Source of the DNA: Vicinamibacteria bacterium | Lineage (GTDB): Bacteria > Acidobacteriota > Vicinamibacteria > Vicinamibacterales > UBA8438 | Assembly (NCBI GenBank): GCA_022820825.1 | Contig: JAJEEU010000007.1 | Location: forward strand, 1-64,000 | Reading direction: 5' to 3' | DNA: 64,000 bases | Shown: positions 41,905 through 52,118 of the stretch, in pieces | Layout of the letters: each line of letters begins with the position of its first letter | Position numbering within the stretch: position 1 is the first letter of the stretch | Notes under the pieces: model-generated | What the model was told of the DNA's origin: nothing | The model's input: the letters and a program-made list of their open reading frames with translations, nothing else | Databases searched by the model: none | Position numbers and translations under genes: made by a program

Positions 41905-44336
41905 GAGCTCGTGCTCCGCATCCGGAACGCCGGACTCCGGACGATCCCGAGGATGACCGACGACCAGCGGTAGTCGTCCGCGTCCGCTTCCCGCACGATT
42001 CCCCGGATCGCCGGGTAATCATGGTATTCGATGGCGCGGCCGAGTGCATACGCCAGCAGCTTCTCGGTCACGGTTCTCACCAGCGGCTCCGGGTTGCCGG
42101 CGAGCATCTCCTTCAGCCCGGACAGGCCGTCGAAGGCGTCGCCGGTCGGCATGACGCCGTGCGCGTCGATCGGCGCATCTCCGTCGGTCGTGCGCCAGCG
42201 GCCTATCGCGTCGAACTGCTCCAGGGCGAAACCGAGCGGATCCATCGGCGCATGACAGCCCGCGCAGGCCGGGCTCCGCCGGTGCATCTCCAGCAGCTCG
42301 CGCACCGTGGCCGGCTCCCCGTGGTCCCCGCGCTCGGGGAACGAGGGCACGTCGGGCGGCGGTGGCGGCGGCGGCGCGCCGAGCAGGTTCTCGAGCACCC
42401 ACTTGCCGCGCAGCACCGGCGACGTGCGGTTCGGATACGACGTGACCGTGAGCAGGCCGCCGTGCCCCAGCAGGCCGGCCCGCCGGCCGTCGAGCGTCAC
42501 CTTGCGGAAGCGGCTGCCGTATACCCCGGGAATGCCGTAGTGCGCGGCCAGCCGTTCGTCGACGAACGTGTAGTCGGCCGCGATCAGGTCGACCACGGAG
42601 CGGTCCTCGCGCATGATGCTCTCGACGAACAGCTCCGACTCGCGCTGGAAGGCGACCCTCAGGTTTTCGTCGAACGTCGGGAACAGGATCGGGTCGGGCT
42701 GCACGGTCGGGATGTTGCGCAGCAGCAGCCACTGCCCGGCGAAGTTGTCCACGAGCGCGCGGGACCGTTGGTCGCGCAGCATGCGGCGCACCTGGGTTTC
42801 CAGCACGTCGGGATCGGAGAGATTCCCGCGGATGGCCGCGTCGAGCAGCTCCTCGTCGGGGATGCTGCTCCACAGGAAGAACGAGAGCCGCGACGCCAGG
42901 GCGATGTCGCTCAGCGTGTACGCGGCGCCGGGCTCGGCCCCGGCGGGGTCGCGCTCGATGCGGAACAGGAACTCAGGATCGGTGAGCAGCCGCTGCAGCG
43001 CGAACTGGATGCCGGCCTCGAAGCCGTCCTGGCGCTCGCGCTCCCCGTAGAAGTCGAGCAGCAGATCGACGTCGGCGTCCGTCACCGGGCGCCGGTACGC
43101 CCGCCGGGCGAGCCGCTCCAGAATCTGCCGGGCGCAGGCCGCGGCGTCTGCGCCCGCGTCCGGGTGGCACGTGAAGATGGCCCGCCGGCTCGCGGTAATC
43201 CCCGGCCCGTCCACGGCGTACGGCCCGCCGATCTCGACGCTGCCGATGGCGGCGTTGCCCTGCCAGCGCTCGTTGATGGCCAGGGGGAAACCGGTCTGGC
43301 GCGGCTGCAGCACCCCCTCGGGCTCCCACAGCTTGCGCTCGAACGAGACGCCCACCACGCGCTCGCCCGCCTCCGCGCTGAACGTGACCTCCAGTTCCGC
43401 GTCCGCGCCGAGTACGTACTGCTCCCAGTCGGGGTGTCCGAACAGCGGCGTGTTGCCGGCGAAGCTGGCCGGCGCGGCCGAGGCGTGCGGCGGCGCATCG
43501 CCGCCCACCGTGAACCGCTCGATCAGGCTCCCGTCGATCCGCACGTCGAGGTGCTGCGGCGTGCCGAGGCCACGGATGTAATCGGTGTAGGTACGCTGCA
43601 GGTGCAGCCTGATCGTGTACTCGCCGTCCACGGGGAAACGGTGGCGTATCGCGATACCGCCGCGCGAGCCGAACGGGAGGTCCTCGCTCAGCCGCTCGTC
43701 CTGGTACAGCAGCAGGGGGACATGGTGCGTGTCGACGCTCGGCACGGGAGGCGCGAACCCCACCGCAAGCCGGCTGATCCTGCGCGCCGCCGACAGGTAG
43801 CGCTCGAGCAGCGCCGGCGAGACCGACAGGACGGCGGCCATGTTGTCGAAGCCGTGCGCGTCGGAATCGTCGGCCGGCAGCAGCTCCGAGACGTCCGCGT
43901 CGACCTGCAGCAGGTCGCGGACGGCGTTGCGATACTCGGCCCGGTTGAGGCGGTGGAAAGTCTCGGTGCGCCCCACGCGCGGGTGGGCGGCCGCGGCGCC
44001 GTCGAGCGCGGTTTCGAGATAGGACACCAGCGCCAGCGCGTCTTCACGCTCGGGACGCGGCCGGCCCGGAGGCGGCATGGCGCCGACGCGCAGCTTGCGC
44101 GCCACCTGCTCCCAGATGTGGCCGCTCTCGCCGACGGCCGCCGGATCGGCGGCATCGAGCTCCAGCCCGGCGGTGCGCAGCCGGCCGTTGTGGCAGGTGA
44201 CGCAGTAGCGGTCGAGCAGCGCGCGGGCCGTCGCGGCGTCCGCCGAAGGCGCCCCCTGAGCCGCCGCTGCGGTCGGCGCAAACGACAGCGCGCCGGCGAC
44301 CCCGAGCACCACGGGCGGGAGCAGTGTGGCTTTCAT
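41901..44336 (-). CDS. DUF1587/1592/1588/1585 multi-domain protein with a c-type heme site (planctomycete cytochrome type)
   Basis: The 811-aa product has a signal peptide (ATLLPPVVLGVAGALSFA, cleavage after AAAQG), a c-type heme motif DRYCVTCHNGRL (Cys 45, Cys 48, His 49), then the DUF1587-DUF1592-DUF1588-DUF1585 series: RTETFHRLNRAEYRNAVRDL, FLFRIERDPAG, LASRLSFFLWSSIPDEELLD, PNRTSPVLRGKWVLENLLG, and a second Cys pair in SPACAGCHAPMDPLGFALE. Proteins of this kind are large secreted cytochromes, probably taking electrons in polymer or small-molecule oxidation, but no reaction is established. It is cotranscribed with the DUF1552 gene (4-bp overlap) and divergent from the ankyrin gene. Confidence 0.92.
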   Translation of the reverse strand: MKATLLPPVVLGVAGALSFAPTAAAAQGAPSADAATARALLDRYCVTCHNGRLRTAGLELDAADPAAVGESGHIWEQVARKLRVGAMPPPGRPRPEREDALALVSYLETALDGAAAAHPRVGRTETFHRLNRAEYRNAVRDLLQVDADVSELLPADDSDAHGFDNMAAVLSVSPALLERYLSAARRISRLAVGFAPPVPSVDTHHVPLLLYQDERLSEDLPFGSRGGIAIRHRFPVDGEYTIRLHLQRTYTDYIRGLGTPQHLDVRIDGSLIERFTVGGDAPPHASAAPASFAGNTPLFGHPDWEQYVLGADAELEVTFSAEAGERVVGVSFERKLWEPEGVLQPRQTGFPLAINERWQGNAAIGSVEIGGPYAVDGPGITASRRAIFTCHPDAGADAAACARQILERLARRAYRRPVTDADVDLLLDFYGERERQDGFEAGIQFALQRLLTDPEFLFRIERDPAGAEPGAAYTLSDIALASRLSFFLWSSIPDEELLDAAIRGNLSDPDVLETQVRRMLRDQRSRALVDNFAGQWLLLRNIPTVQPDPILFPTFDENLRVAFQRESELFVESIMREDRSVVDLIAADYTFVDERLAAHYGIPGVYGSRFRKVTLDGRRAGLLGHGGLLTVTSYPNRTSPVLRGKWVLENLLGAPPPPPPPDVPSFPERGDHGEPATVRELLEMHRRSPACAGCHAPMDPLGFALEQFDAIGRWRTTDGDAPIDAHGVMPTGDAFDGLSGLKEMLAGNPEPLVRTVTEKLLAYALGRAIEYHDYPAIRGIVREADADDYRWSSVILGIVRSPAFRMRSTSS

Positions 44337-44441
44337 CAGGTTGCCCGTCGAAACCGGTACGACCGCTGATCGTCGCCCATGGGCGACGGGTTGTCAATTT
44401 GCGCGCCGGCGCAGGGCGTTGTCAGCACCGCCGGGACGCGG

Positions 44442-44447
44442 TAGCAT
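44442..44447 (+). promoter_or_regulatory. -10-like hexamer TAGCAT before the ankyrin gene
   Basis: TAGCAT, again preceded by GG, ends 8 nt before the ATG at 44456, matching the arrangement at 12374. No ribosome binding site precedes the ATG, so a leaderless message is likely. Confidence 0.4.
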
Positions 44448-44455
44448 CAGCCTGC

Positions 44456-45940
44456 ATGCCCGGATCGAGGCGTTCGGCGGCCGTCCGCGGCGTTGTCCTG
44501 GCCCTGGTCGGACTCGGTCTGCTTGCCGCCGCCGGAAGGGCGGCGGCGCAGCAGCCGGCCGCGGCGGACGCGGCAAAGCAGCAGGACTGGGCGGCCGTAC
44601 AGGAGCTGCTGCGCAGCGGGGCGGACATCAATCTGACACAGGGCGACGGCGCCACGGCCCTCCACTGGGCGGTCTACTGGAATGACTCCGAGACCGTGCA
44701 GCTCCTGCTGGCGTCCGGCGTCGAGGCCGACGCCGCCAACGACCTGGGCGTCACGCCGTTGTGGCTGGCGGCCAACAACGGGAACGCGGCCGTGGTCGAA
44801 GCGCTCCTGGCCGGCGGCGCCGACCCGAACCTGGCGCTGCCCTCGGGCGAGACGGTGCTGATGACCGCATCGCGCACCGGAGACGCGGAAGTGGTGCGCG
44901 CGCTCCTGGCCCGGGGCGCCGATCCGCACGCTGCCGAGGGCGCGCACCTGCAGACAGCACTCATGTGGGCGGTGGCGCAGCAGCATGCGGAGGTCGTCCG
45001 CCTGTTGCTGGAGTCGGGTGCGCGCGTGGATGACCGCTCGCTTTCTTATCCGCAGGTCGTCAGCTCCTCCGGCAACGCGGATCCCAGCGGCGTGTTCGAG
45101 GTGCAGCAGGGCGGCTACACGCCGCTGCTGTTTGCCGCGCGCCAGGGCGATCTGGCGTCGGCGCGCCTGCTGGTCGCGGCCGGCGCCGGCGTGGACGAGG
45201 CGGCGGCCAGCGGCACGACGCCGCTGGTGGTGGCCGCCCACAGCGGCCACGGCGAGCTGGCGGCGTACCTGCTCGGCGCGGGCGCGGATCCGGACGCGAC
45301 CGGCGCCGGCTACTCGGCGCTGCACGCGGCGGTGCTGCGGGGCGACCGGGAGCTGGTCGCCGCGCTGCTCGACCACGGCGCAAACCCTGATGCCGTCTTG
45401 ACCCGCGGCAGCCCGGCGCGCCGGGTCAGCGCCGACTGGCGGCTCCCGCACCGCATGATCGGCGCCACGCCGTTCTGGACGGCCGCCTGGTTCCGCGAGC
45501 CGGACATCATGCGCCTGCTGGCGGCGCACGGCGCCGATCCGCTGGCGTCCGTCGGCGGCGAGTCGGCGGCTGTCGCCGCCATTCGGGGGCGCTACTCGCG
45601 GGGCCGCTTCGGGGTGGTGCGGCCACCCGCGGAGGTGGAGCAGCAAAACGCGGCCGACAGCGTGGCGGTGGCGATCGACGCCGGCGTCGACGTCAACGGC
45701 CGCCGGGAGAACGGCGACACGGCGCTGCACCTGGCGGTCGCGCAACGCCTGGACCGCGTCATTGCCGCGCTCGCCGAACGCGGCGCGGATCTCGACGCGC
45801 GCAATGGAAACGGCGTCACGCCACTCGGCCTGGCGCTGTCCAATGCAAGCGGCGCGGACGAGACCGGCGACAGCACGGTCACGCTGCTGCGCAGCCTCGG
45901 CGCAACCGACCCCGGCGGCGCCCCCGCCGCGGCCCGCTAA
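44456..45940 (+). CDS. Secreted ankyrin-repeat protein
   Basis: The 494-aa product has a signal peptide (MPGSRRSAAVRGVVLALVG, cleavage after AAAQ) and about ten ankyrin repeats, e.g. GATALHWAVYWND, GVTPLWLAANNGNAAVVEAL, GETVLMTASRTGDAEVVRAL, GTTPLVVAAHSGHGELAAYL, YSALHAAVLRGDRELVAAL and GDTALHLAVAQRLDRVIAAL. Ankyrin repeats bind other proteins. A secreted version in a periplasmic cytochrome neighbourhood may act as a scaffold for DUF1592/DUF1552 proteins, an inference from position alone. The ATG at 44456 starts the signal. It is divergent from the DUF1592 gene by 119 bp and convergent with the DUF4143 ATPase. Confidence 0.88.
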   Translation: MPGSRRSAAVRGVVLALVGLGLLAAAGRAAAQQPAAADAAKQQDWAAVQELLRSGADINLTQGDGATALHWAVYWNDSETVQLLLASGVEADAANDLGVTPLWLAANNGNAAVVEALLAGGADPNLALPSGETVLMTASRTGDAEVVRALLARGADPHAAEGAHLQTALMWAVAQQHAEVVRLLLESGARVDDRSLSYPQVVSSSGNADPSGVFEVQQGGYTPLLFAARQGDLASARLLVAAGAGVDEAAASGTTPLVVAAHSGHGELAAYLLGAGADPDATGAGYSALHAAVLRGDRELVAALLDHGANPDAVLTRGSPARRVSADWRLPHRMIGATPFWTAAWFREPDIMRLLAAHGADPLASVGGESAAVAAIRGRYSRGRFGVVRPPAEVEQQNAADSVAVAIDAGVDVNGRRENGDTALHLAVAQRLDRVIAALAERGADLDARNGNGVTPLGLALSNASGADETGDSTVTLLRSLGATDPGGAPAAAR

Positions 45941-45958
45941 GCAGGGCGCGGCGAAACT

Positions 45959-47110
45959 CTACAGCCCCCCGGCGCACGCCGCGGTGAGCCCGACTGCTTC
46001 TACCCGTTTCTCCAGGGCGAAGCGGGAGCCTCCCGGAAACACGACATACAATCGATCGAGCCGCAGGTCGTCCAGCGCGGACCGCATCGACCGCGTAAGG
46101 CGCGGCGCGCTGGTGCGCTTGAACTCGAACCCGATTCGACGTCCCTCCCTGAAGGCCAGCAGATCGAGCTCCGCCCCCTGCTGCGTCGCCCAGTAGTGGC
46201 ACTCGTCCCAGGCGACGCCCAGAATGCGCACGATTTCCTGCATCGCGAAGCCTTCCCAGGAAGCCCCGGCCTTCGGGTTTCCGAGCAGCGCCGGCTCGGC
46301 ATCGAGCGCGAGCAGCGTGTGCAGCAGTCCGCTATCCGCGACGTAGACCTTCGGCGCCTTGACCTGTCGCTTCTTCAGGTTCTCGTACCAGGGCGGGATC
46401 CGGCGCACGACCAGCGCATCGACCAGATGATCGAGGTAAGTGTTGATAGTTGGACCCGACAGCCCGAGCGCGCGGCCGATCTCCGAGTTGTTCCACCGAT
46501 TGCCGTGGTAGTGGGCGACCATCGTCCAGAAACGGCGCATGGTCGTTGCGGCGACGGATACCCCGAGCTGCGGCAAGCCGCGTTCGAGGAATGTTCGAAT
46601 GAACTCGCGCCGCCAGCGCACGCTGGCAGCCTCCCCGGGGGCCAGGAACGAACGCGGAAACCCGCCGCGCACCCAGAGCCGGTCGATGGAGTCGGTTCCC
46701 GTTTCGTTGATGCGGAAGGGTGGCAGCTCGTGGTACGCGATGCGGCCGGCCAGCGTCTCCGAGGACTGGCGGAGCAGGTCGGGTCCGGCGCTCCCGAGCA
46801 CGAGGAACCGGGCCGCGTTCCCCGGCCGGTCCACGAGGACGCGCAGCAATTCGAACAGTCCCGGCTGGCGCTGGACCTCGTCGATGACAACGAGTCCCCG
46901 CAGGGGTTCGAGCGCCAGCTTCGGGTCCGAGAGCCGCGCTTCGTCGGTCGGGTCTTCGAGATCGAACGACGTGACCGGCTGCGCCGTCGCGGCGACCACG
47001 CTCCGAGCGAGCGTCGTCTTGCCGACCTGCCGCGCACCTACGAGGCCGACGACAGGAAACCGATCGAGAAGGGCGCGAACCGCTGCCGCATGGTCATCGC
47101 GGGAAACCAC
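45959..47110 (-). CDS. AAA ATPase with DUF4143 domain
   Basis: The 383-aa protein has a Walker A VGARQVGKTTLA (GARQVGKT at 25-32), a Walker B RGLVVIDEVQRQP, an arginine-finger region, LWVRGGFPRSFL and the DUF4143 C-terminal half (KAPKVYVADSGLLHTLL, then EGFAMQEIVRIL, LDLLAFREGRRIGFEFK with an acid-x-x-x-Lys pattern like an endonuclease fold). The family is widespread and its job unclear. Start GTG 47110 is preceded by TAATAT 7 nt away and by a perfect 14-bp inverted repeat, so self-regulated leaderless expression is likely. Possible mobility or defence role is inference. Confidence 0.85.
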   Translation of the reverse strand: MVSRDDHAAAVRALLDRFPVVGLVGARQVGKTTLARSVVAATAQPVTSFDLEDPTDEARLSDPKLALEPLRGLVVIDEVQRQPGLFELLRVLVDRPGNAARFLVLGSAGPDLLRQSSETLAGRIAYHELPPFRINETGTDSIDRLWVRGGFPRSFLAPGEAASVRWRREFIRTFLERGLPQLGVSVAATTMRRFWTMVAHYHGNRWNNSEIGRALGLSGPTINTYLDHLVDALVVRRIPPWYENLKKRQVKAPKVYVADSGLLHTLLALDAEPALLGNPKAGASWEGFAMQEIVRILGVAWDECHYWATQQGAELDLLAFREGRRIGFEFKRTSAPRLTRSMRSALDDLRLDRLYVVFPGGSRFALEKRVEAVGLTAACAGGL

Positions 47111-47117
47111 GCGGGTT

Positions 47118-47123
47118 ATATTA
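47118..47123 (-). promoter_or_regulatory. -10-like hexamer TAATAT of the DUF4143 ATPase gene
   Basis: TAATAT on the minus strand ends 7 nt before the GTG at 47110, the leaderless geometry seen elsewhere in the window. It directly touches the perfect inverted repeat at 47124-47158. Confidence 0.5.
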
Positions 47124-47158
47124 CATGAAAATTTAAAATAGAAGTTTAAATTTTCATG
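47124..47158. promoter_or_regulatory. Perfect 14-bp inverted repeat upstream of the DUF4143 ATPase
   Basis: CATGAAAATTTAAA (47124-47137) and TTTAAATTTTCATG (47145-47158) are exact reverse complements around a 7-nt spacer. It is nearly pure A+T in a GC-rich genome and occupies the -35 region of the promoter next to it, so it is a plausible operator or promoter-blocking hairpin. It could also be the end of an old mobile element; no second copy was seen in the window. Confidence 0.7.
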
Positions 47159-47231
47159 GTTGTAGCCGGACCTTGCGTCTCATACTGGCGTAGCGTTTCG
47201 ATCGGCGCCGCGCGGGTTCAGCCACGGCCGC

Positions 47232-49223
47232 CTACGGGAGCGCCAGGGCGACGTACTCGCTGGGCATGTCCTCCCAGCCGAGGGTGAGGACGATGTACTG
47301 CCGGCCGTCGACCATGTAGCTCATCGGCGCGGCGGTCGTGGCCCCCGGCAGCTCCTTCTCCCAGACGACGTCGCCCGTCAGCTTGTCGTAGGCGCGGAAC
47401 AGCTTGCCGCCGGCCCCGCCCCAGATCGGGTTCAGCGCGATGATGCCGTCCCGGCCGCCTTCGCCCAGGAACACGAGCGACTTCGTCACGAGCGGCGAGA
47501 CGCGCCCGGGCTGGCCCAGCGGGGGCAGGTTCAGGTGGCGCAGCGCCGGGTGGTCGCGCGGCCCGTCGCCGTTGGCCTTCGACCACAGGATCTCGCCCTT
47601 GTTGAGATCGATGGCGACCAGCCGGCCGTAGGGCGGCTTGAAGAGCGGCAGCTCCCGTGGACCGGCTATCGGATCGACCGAATGCAGCACCAGGCGCATG
47701 TCGGAGCGGGGGTGCTCGGAAGGCACGATGCCGAGCACCGACTCGCTGTGCACGGACGGCACGTAGAGGATTCCGGTTTCCGGGTCGACCGCCGCGCCGC
47801 CCCAGTCCGCGCCGCCGACGACGCCCGGCGCCATCAGCGTGCCCTTCTTGCCGCCGGGCGACTCGTCGATCAGCGACGGGGCCGTGAAGAGCGGTCCGGT
47901 CACGTACTGCTCGAAGATCTCCAGCGCCTCCTGCCGGAGCTCGGGGGTGAAGTCCATCAGGTCGTCGACGCTCGTCCCCTGCTGGTCGAACGGCGGAGGT
48001 TTGGTCGGAAACGGCTGCGTCGCCGCGTACCACTCGCCCGGAATGTCCCCCGGCTCCACGGGACGCTCCTCGATCGGCCAGATCGGTTCCCCGGTGACGC
48101 GGTCGAAGACGTAGGTGAACGCCTGCTTGCTGACGGCGGCCAGCGCCTTGACCGGCTCGCCGCGGCCGTCCACGCGGATGTCGACGACGTTCGGCGCCGC
48201 CGGGAAGTCGTAGTCCCACAGGCCGTGGTGCACCGCCTGGAAGTGCCAGATGCGCTCGCCGGTGCGCGCGTCGACGCAGACGATGCTCTCCGCGAACAGG
48301 TTGTCGCCCGGCCGGTAGCCGCCGTAGTAGTCGTTGGTCGGCGTCGACAGCGGCAGGTAGACGTAGCCGAGCTCCTCGTCCGCGCTCGCCCACGCCCACA
48401 TGTTGGTATGCCCGGTGTATTCCCACGATGGCCGGTCCTGGTCGATCGCGGTCAGCCAGGTCTCGTTGCCGAACTCGCCCTCCTGCGGGACCGTGCGGAA
48501 GAGCCACACCTGCTCGCCGGTACGGACGTCGAAGCCGCGCACATCGCCGGGCGCCGCCAGCTTCATGGCCGGCTGTTGCGGGCTGACGATGTCCCGGACC
48601 GAGGAGCCGAGCACCACGACGTCGTTGACGACGATCGGCGGCGAGCCCCAGCCGAAGGTCTCGACAGGGCGGTGGTAGCCCTTGCGCAGGTCCACCTCGC
48701 CGCCCTCGCCGAAGTCGGGGAAGCGCTCGCCCGTGCGCGCGTCGAGCGCCACGAGGTACGCGCCGACTACCGCCAGCACGCGCGCTTCGCCGGTATTGGC
48801 GTCTCGCCAGTACGCCACGCCGCGCGTCTGGCGCACGCGCTGGAACGGCTCGCCGTCGCGGTCCGGCGGCTCGTCGAACCAGAGCACCTCGCCCGTCTTT
48901 GCGTCGAGCGCCGCCACCGTCCCGAGGCCGCTGCTGATGTAGAGGCGTCCGTCCGCCATCAGCGGCGTGTTCTGCGAGGCTATCGAGGCCTCGATGTCAC
49001 GGTCTCCGCGGATCGCGTCGGGCAGCACCGACTGGCGCCAGACGATCTCCAGGTCGCCGACGGTGTCCTTGTTGATCTGATCCAGCGGGGAGTACTTGGT
49101 GCCGGCGACGTCAGAACCGTAGGACCGCCATTCCACCTGCTGGGCGTAGGCCGGCGCCGGTGTGGCGGCTACGGCCGCGGCCAGCGCCAGCAGCGCTGCC
49201 GTATGCGCGAGATTCGTCCGCAT
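47232..49223 (-). CDS. Secreted PQQ-dependent dehydrogenase, glucose-dehydrogenase-like
   Basis: The 663-aa product has a signal peptide (MRTNLAHTAALLALAAAVA, cleavage after YAQ) and a propeller with VEWRSYGSDVAGTKYSPLDQ, the RGVAYWRD and VVGAYLVALDARTG blades, and QAVHHGLWDYDFPAAPNVVD, a signature shared with the PQQ part of membrane glucose dehydrogenase (Gcd). It lacks the five transmembrane helices of Gcd, so it is soluble or attached by a partner. It oxidises an aldose or alcohol in the periplasm; the exact substrate is uncertain. The ATG at 49223 has a GAGAGG just upstream. No PQQ synthesis gene is in the window. Confidence 0.88.
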   Translation of the reverse strand: MRTNLAHTAALLALAAAVAATPAPAYAQQVEWRSYGSDVAGTKYSPLDQINKDTVGDLEIVWRQSVLPDAIRGDRDIEASIASQNTPLMADGRLYISSGLGTVAALDAKTGEVLWFDEPPDRDGEPFQRVRQTRGVAYWRDANTGEARVLAVVGAYLVALDARTGERFPDFGEGGEVDLRKGYHRPVETFGWGSPPIVVNDVVVLGSSVRDIVSPQQPAMKLAAPGDVRGFDVRTGEQVWLFRTVPQEGEFGNETWLTAIDQDRPSWEYTGHTNMWAWASADEELGYVYLPLSTPTNDYYGGYRPGDNLFAESIVCVDARTGERIWHFQAVHHGLWDYDFPAAPNVVDIRVDGRGEPVKALAAVSKQAFTYVFDRVTGEPIWPIEERPVEPGDIPGEWYAATQPFPTKPPPFDQQGTSVDDLMDFTPELRQEALEIFEQYVTGPLFTAPSLIDESPGGKKGTLMAPGVVGGADWGGAAVDPETGILYVPSVHSESVLGIVPSEHPRSDMRLVLHSVDPIAGPRELPLFKPPYGRLVAIDLNKGEILWSKANGDGPRDHPALRHLNLPPLGQPGRVSPLVTKSLVFLGEGGRDGIIALNPIWGGAGGKLFRAYDKLTGDVVWEKELPGATTAAPMSYMVDGRQYIVLTLGWEDMPSEYVALALP

Positions 49224-49292
49224 GGTGCCTCTCGAGAGATTGGTGTCCGCCGTCCGTCTCCGTGGACGGCCATTGTTTCACGGACGCGTACG

Positions 49293-49709
49293 TCAGGGGT
49301 AGCGCGACTGCATGTGTTCGAAGGACGCGGCGATCAACCGCCGCAGGGCGGCAACGTCGACGTCCGCGAGCTTGTTGACGTACAGGCACGACGCGCCCTT
49401 GCGGTACTTGCCCAGCGCGGCCAGCAGGGCGTCGTATTCGGGAAAGCCCGCCGGAAGGTAGAGCGACAGGCTCTGCTTGCGGGGTGAGAACCCGACCAGG
49501 AAGAAGTCGCCTTCCCGGCCGGACTCGTAGCGGTAGTGGTAATCGCCGAAGCCGATGATGCTGGGGCCCCACATCTCGGGCTCGAGCCCCGTGACCTCGC
49601 GCATCATCCGCAGCAGCGCGCGGCCGTCCTCCCGGCGCCGCGGGTGCTCGACGGCGGCGAGGAAGGCGTCCACGCTGGCGCCGGTCTTCTGCGTCTTGTT
49701 GTCCGCCAT
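49293..49709 (-). CDS. DUF1801 protein (YdhG-like)
   Basis: The 138-aa protein has the DUF1801 pattern: VDAFLAAVEHPRRREDGRAL, LMREVTGLEPEMWGP-type sequence, IGFGDYHYRYESGREGDFF and SLYLPAGFPEYDALL, with KGASCLYVNKLADVD near the end. The family includes an iron chaperone-like protein in Gram-positive bacteria and is otherwise uncharacterised. No signal peptide is seen, so it is cytoplasmic. It follows the BON-domain gene by 18 bp, so they may be co-transcribed. Confidence 0.85.
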   Translation of the reverse strand: MADNKTQKTGASVDAFLAAVEHPRRREDGRALLRMMREVTGLEPEMWGPSIIGFGDYHYRYESGREGDFFLVGFSPRKQSLSLYLPAGFPEYDALLAALGKYRKGASCLYVNKLADVDVAALRRLIAASFEHMQSRYP

Positions 49710-49727
49710 GCCGCCGCCGGACCGTCG

Positions 49728-50471
49728 CTAACGGAGCTTCTGCAGGCGGTTTTCCACCCGCAGCACGCCCTGCGTCTGGGCCACGATGCGCTGCATCTCG
49801 AGCAGCTCGATCTGGCCCTGCACGTAGCCGACCAGCAGGACGATGCCGTTGTTGATGACGATGTGGAACGGCGGATTCGGCATCATGACGAGCCGCTCGA
49901 AGTGGGTGTTGCGCGCAAGCTGCCGGATGATCGATCTGCGCAACCGGTTGTCACCCTGGGAGGGTGACAGTATCTCGATGTTGTTCTGCACGTCCTGCAC
50001 GCCGTCGATCTTCGCCACCCGCTCGAAGAGGTCGCCCGACTTGTCGCGGTCCGGCGTCACCCAGCCGGCGATCGTCACGTTGCCGTCGTTGACGTTGCCG
50101 GTGATGAAGTCCCAGATCGTGTAGTGCGGATAGCGCTGTACCTGCTTGGAGAATTCCTCCGCGATGTCGTTGTCGCTCTGCCGCTCGGGCAGCTCCAGCT
50201 CGCTGACGACGGTTTCGATGCCGTCCACCTCCAGCGCCCGCGTGATGGCCCGATGCTTGTCCCAGAACGACTCGACGATGCCGGTCAGCGTCGCCTCGCT
50301 GCCCTCGACCGACACCTCGATGTGGCGCAGGTCGCGCACGTCGTGCACCGACTCGCGCACCTCGCGCTCCAGTCCCGGCGGGGCCTGACCCGCCTCGGCC
50401 GGCCGGTCCGCCAGCAGGGTGAACGACGCCGCGCACGCCACGACGGCCGCCGGAACGATCAGCATTCTCAT
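49728..50471 (-). CDS. Periplasmic BON-domain protein
   Basis: The 247-aa product has a signal peptide (MRMLIVPAAVVACAASFTLL, cleavage after AEAG) and two or three BON domains (LRHIEVSVEGSEATLTGIVE, HYTIWDFITGNVNDGNVTIA, INNGIVLLVGYVQGQIELLE). BON domains bind phospholipid membranes and are found in OsmY and in secretin-linked proteins. An osmotic- or envelope-stress function is likely. Start ATG 50471 has GAGG at a 5-nt spacing. It is divergent from the Pap gene and followed by DUF1801. Confidence 0.85.
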   Translation of the reverse strand: MRMLIVPAAVVACAASFTLLADRPAEAGQAPPGLEREVRESVHDVRDLRHIEVSVEGSEATLTGIVESFWDKHRAITRALEVDGIETVVSELELPERQSDNDIAEEFSKQVQRYPHYTIWDFITGNVNDGNVTIAGWVTPDRDKSGDLFERVAKIDGVQDVQNNIEILSPSQGDNRLRRSIIRQLARNTHFERLVMMPNPPFHIVINNGIVLLVGYVQGQIELLEMQRIVAQTQGVLRVENRLQKLR

Positions 50472-50576
50472 GATGTCCTCATTTCTATCACAGACCGCCG
50501 CGGCAGTTCCTGCGTTTGCCGGTCCTGCTAGTGTCTTATGCAAGGCGGAGGCCATCTGCGGCGGAGGGAAGAACGC

Positions 50577-52118
<1,542 letters not shown>

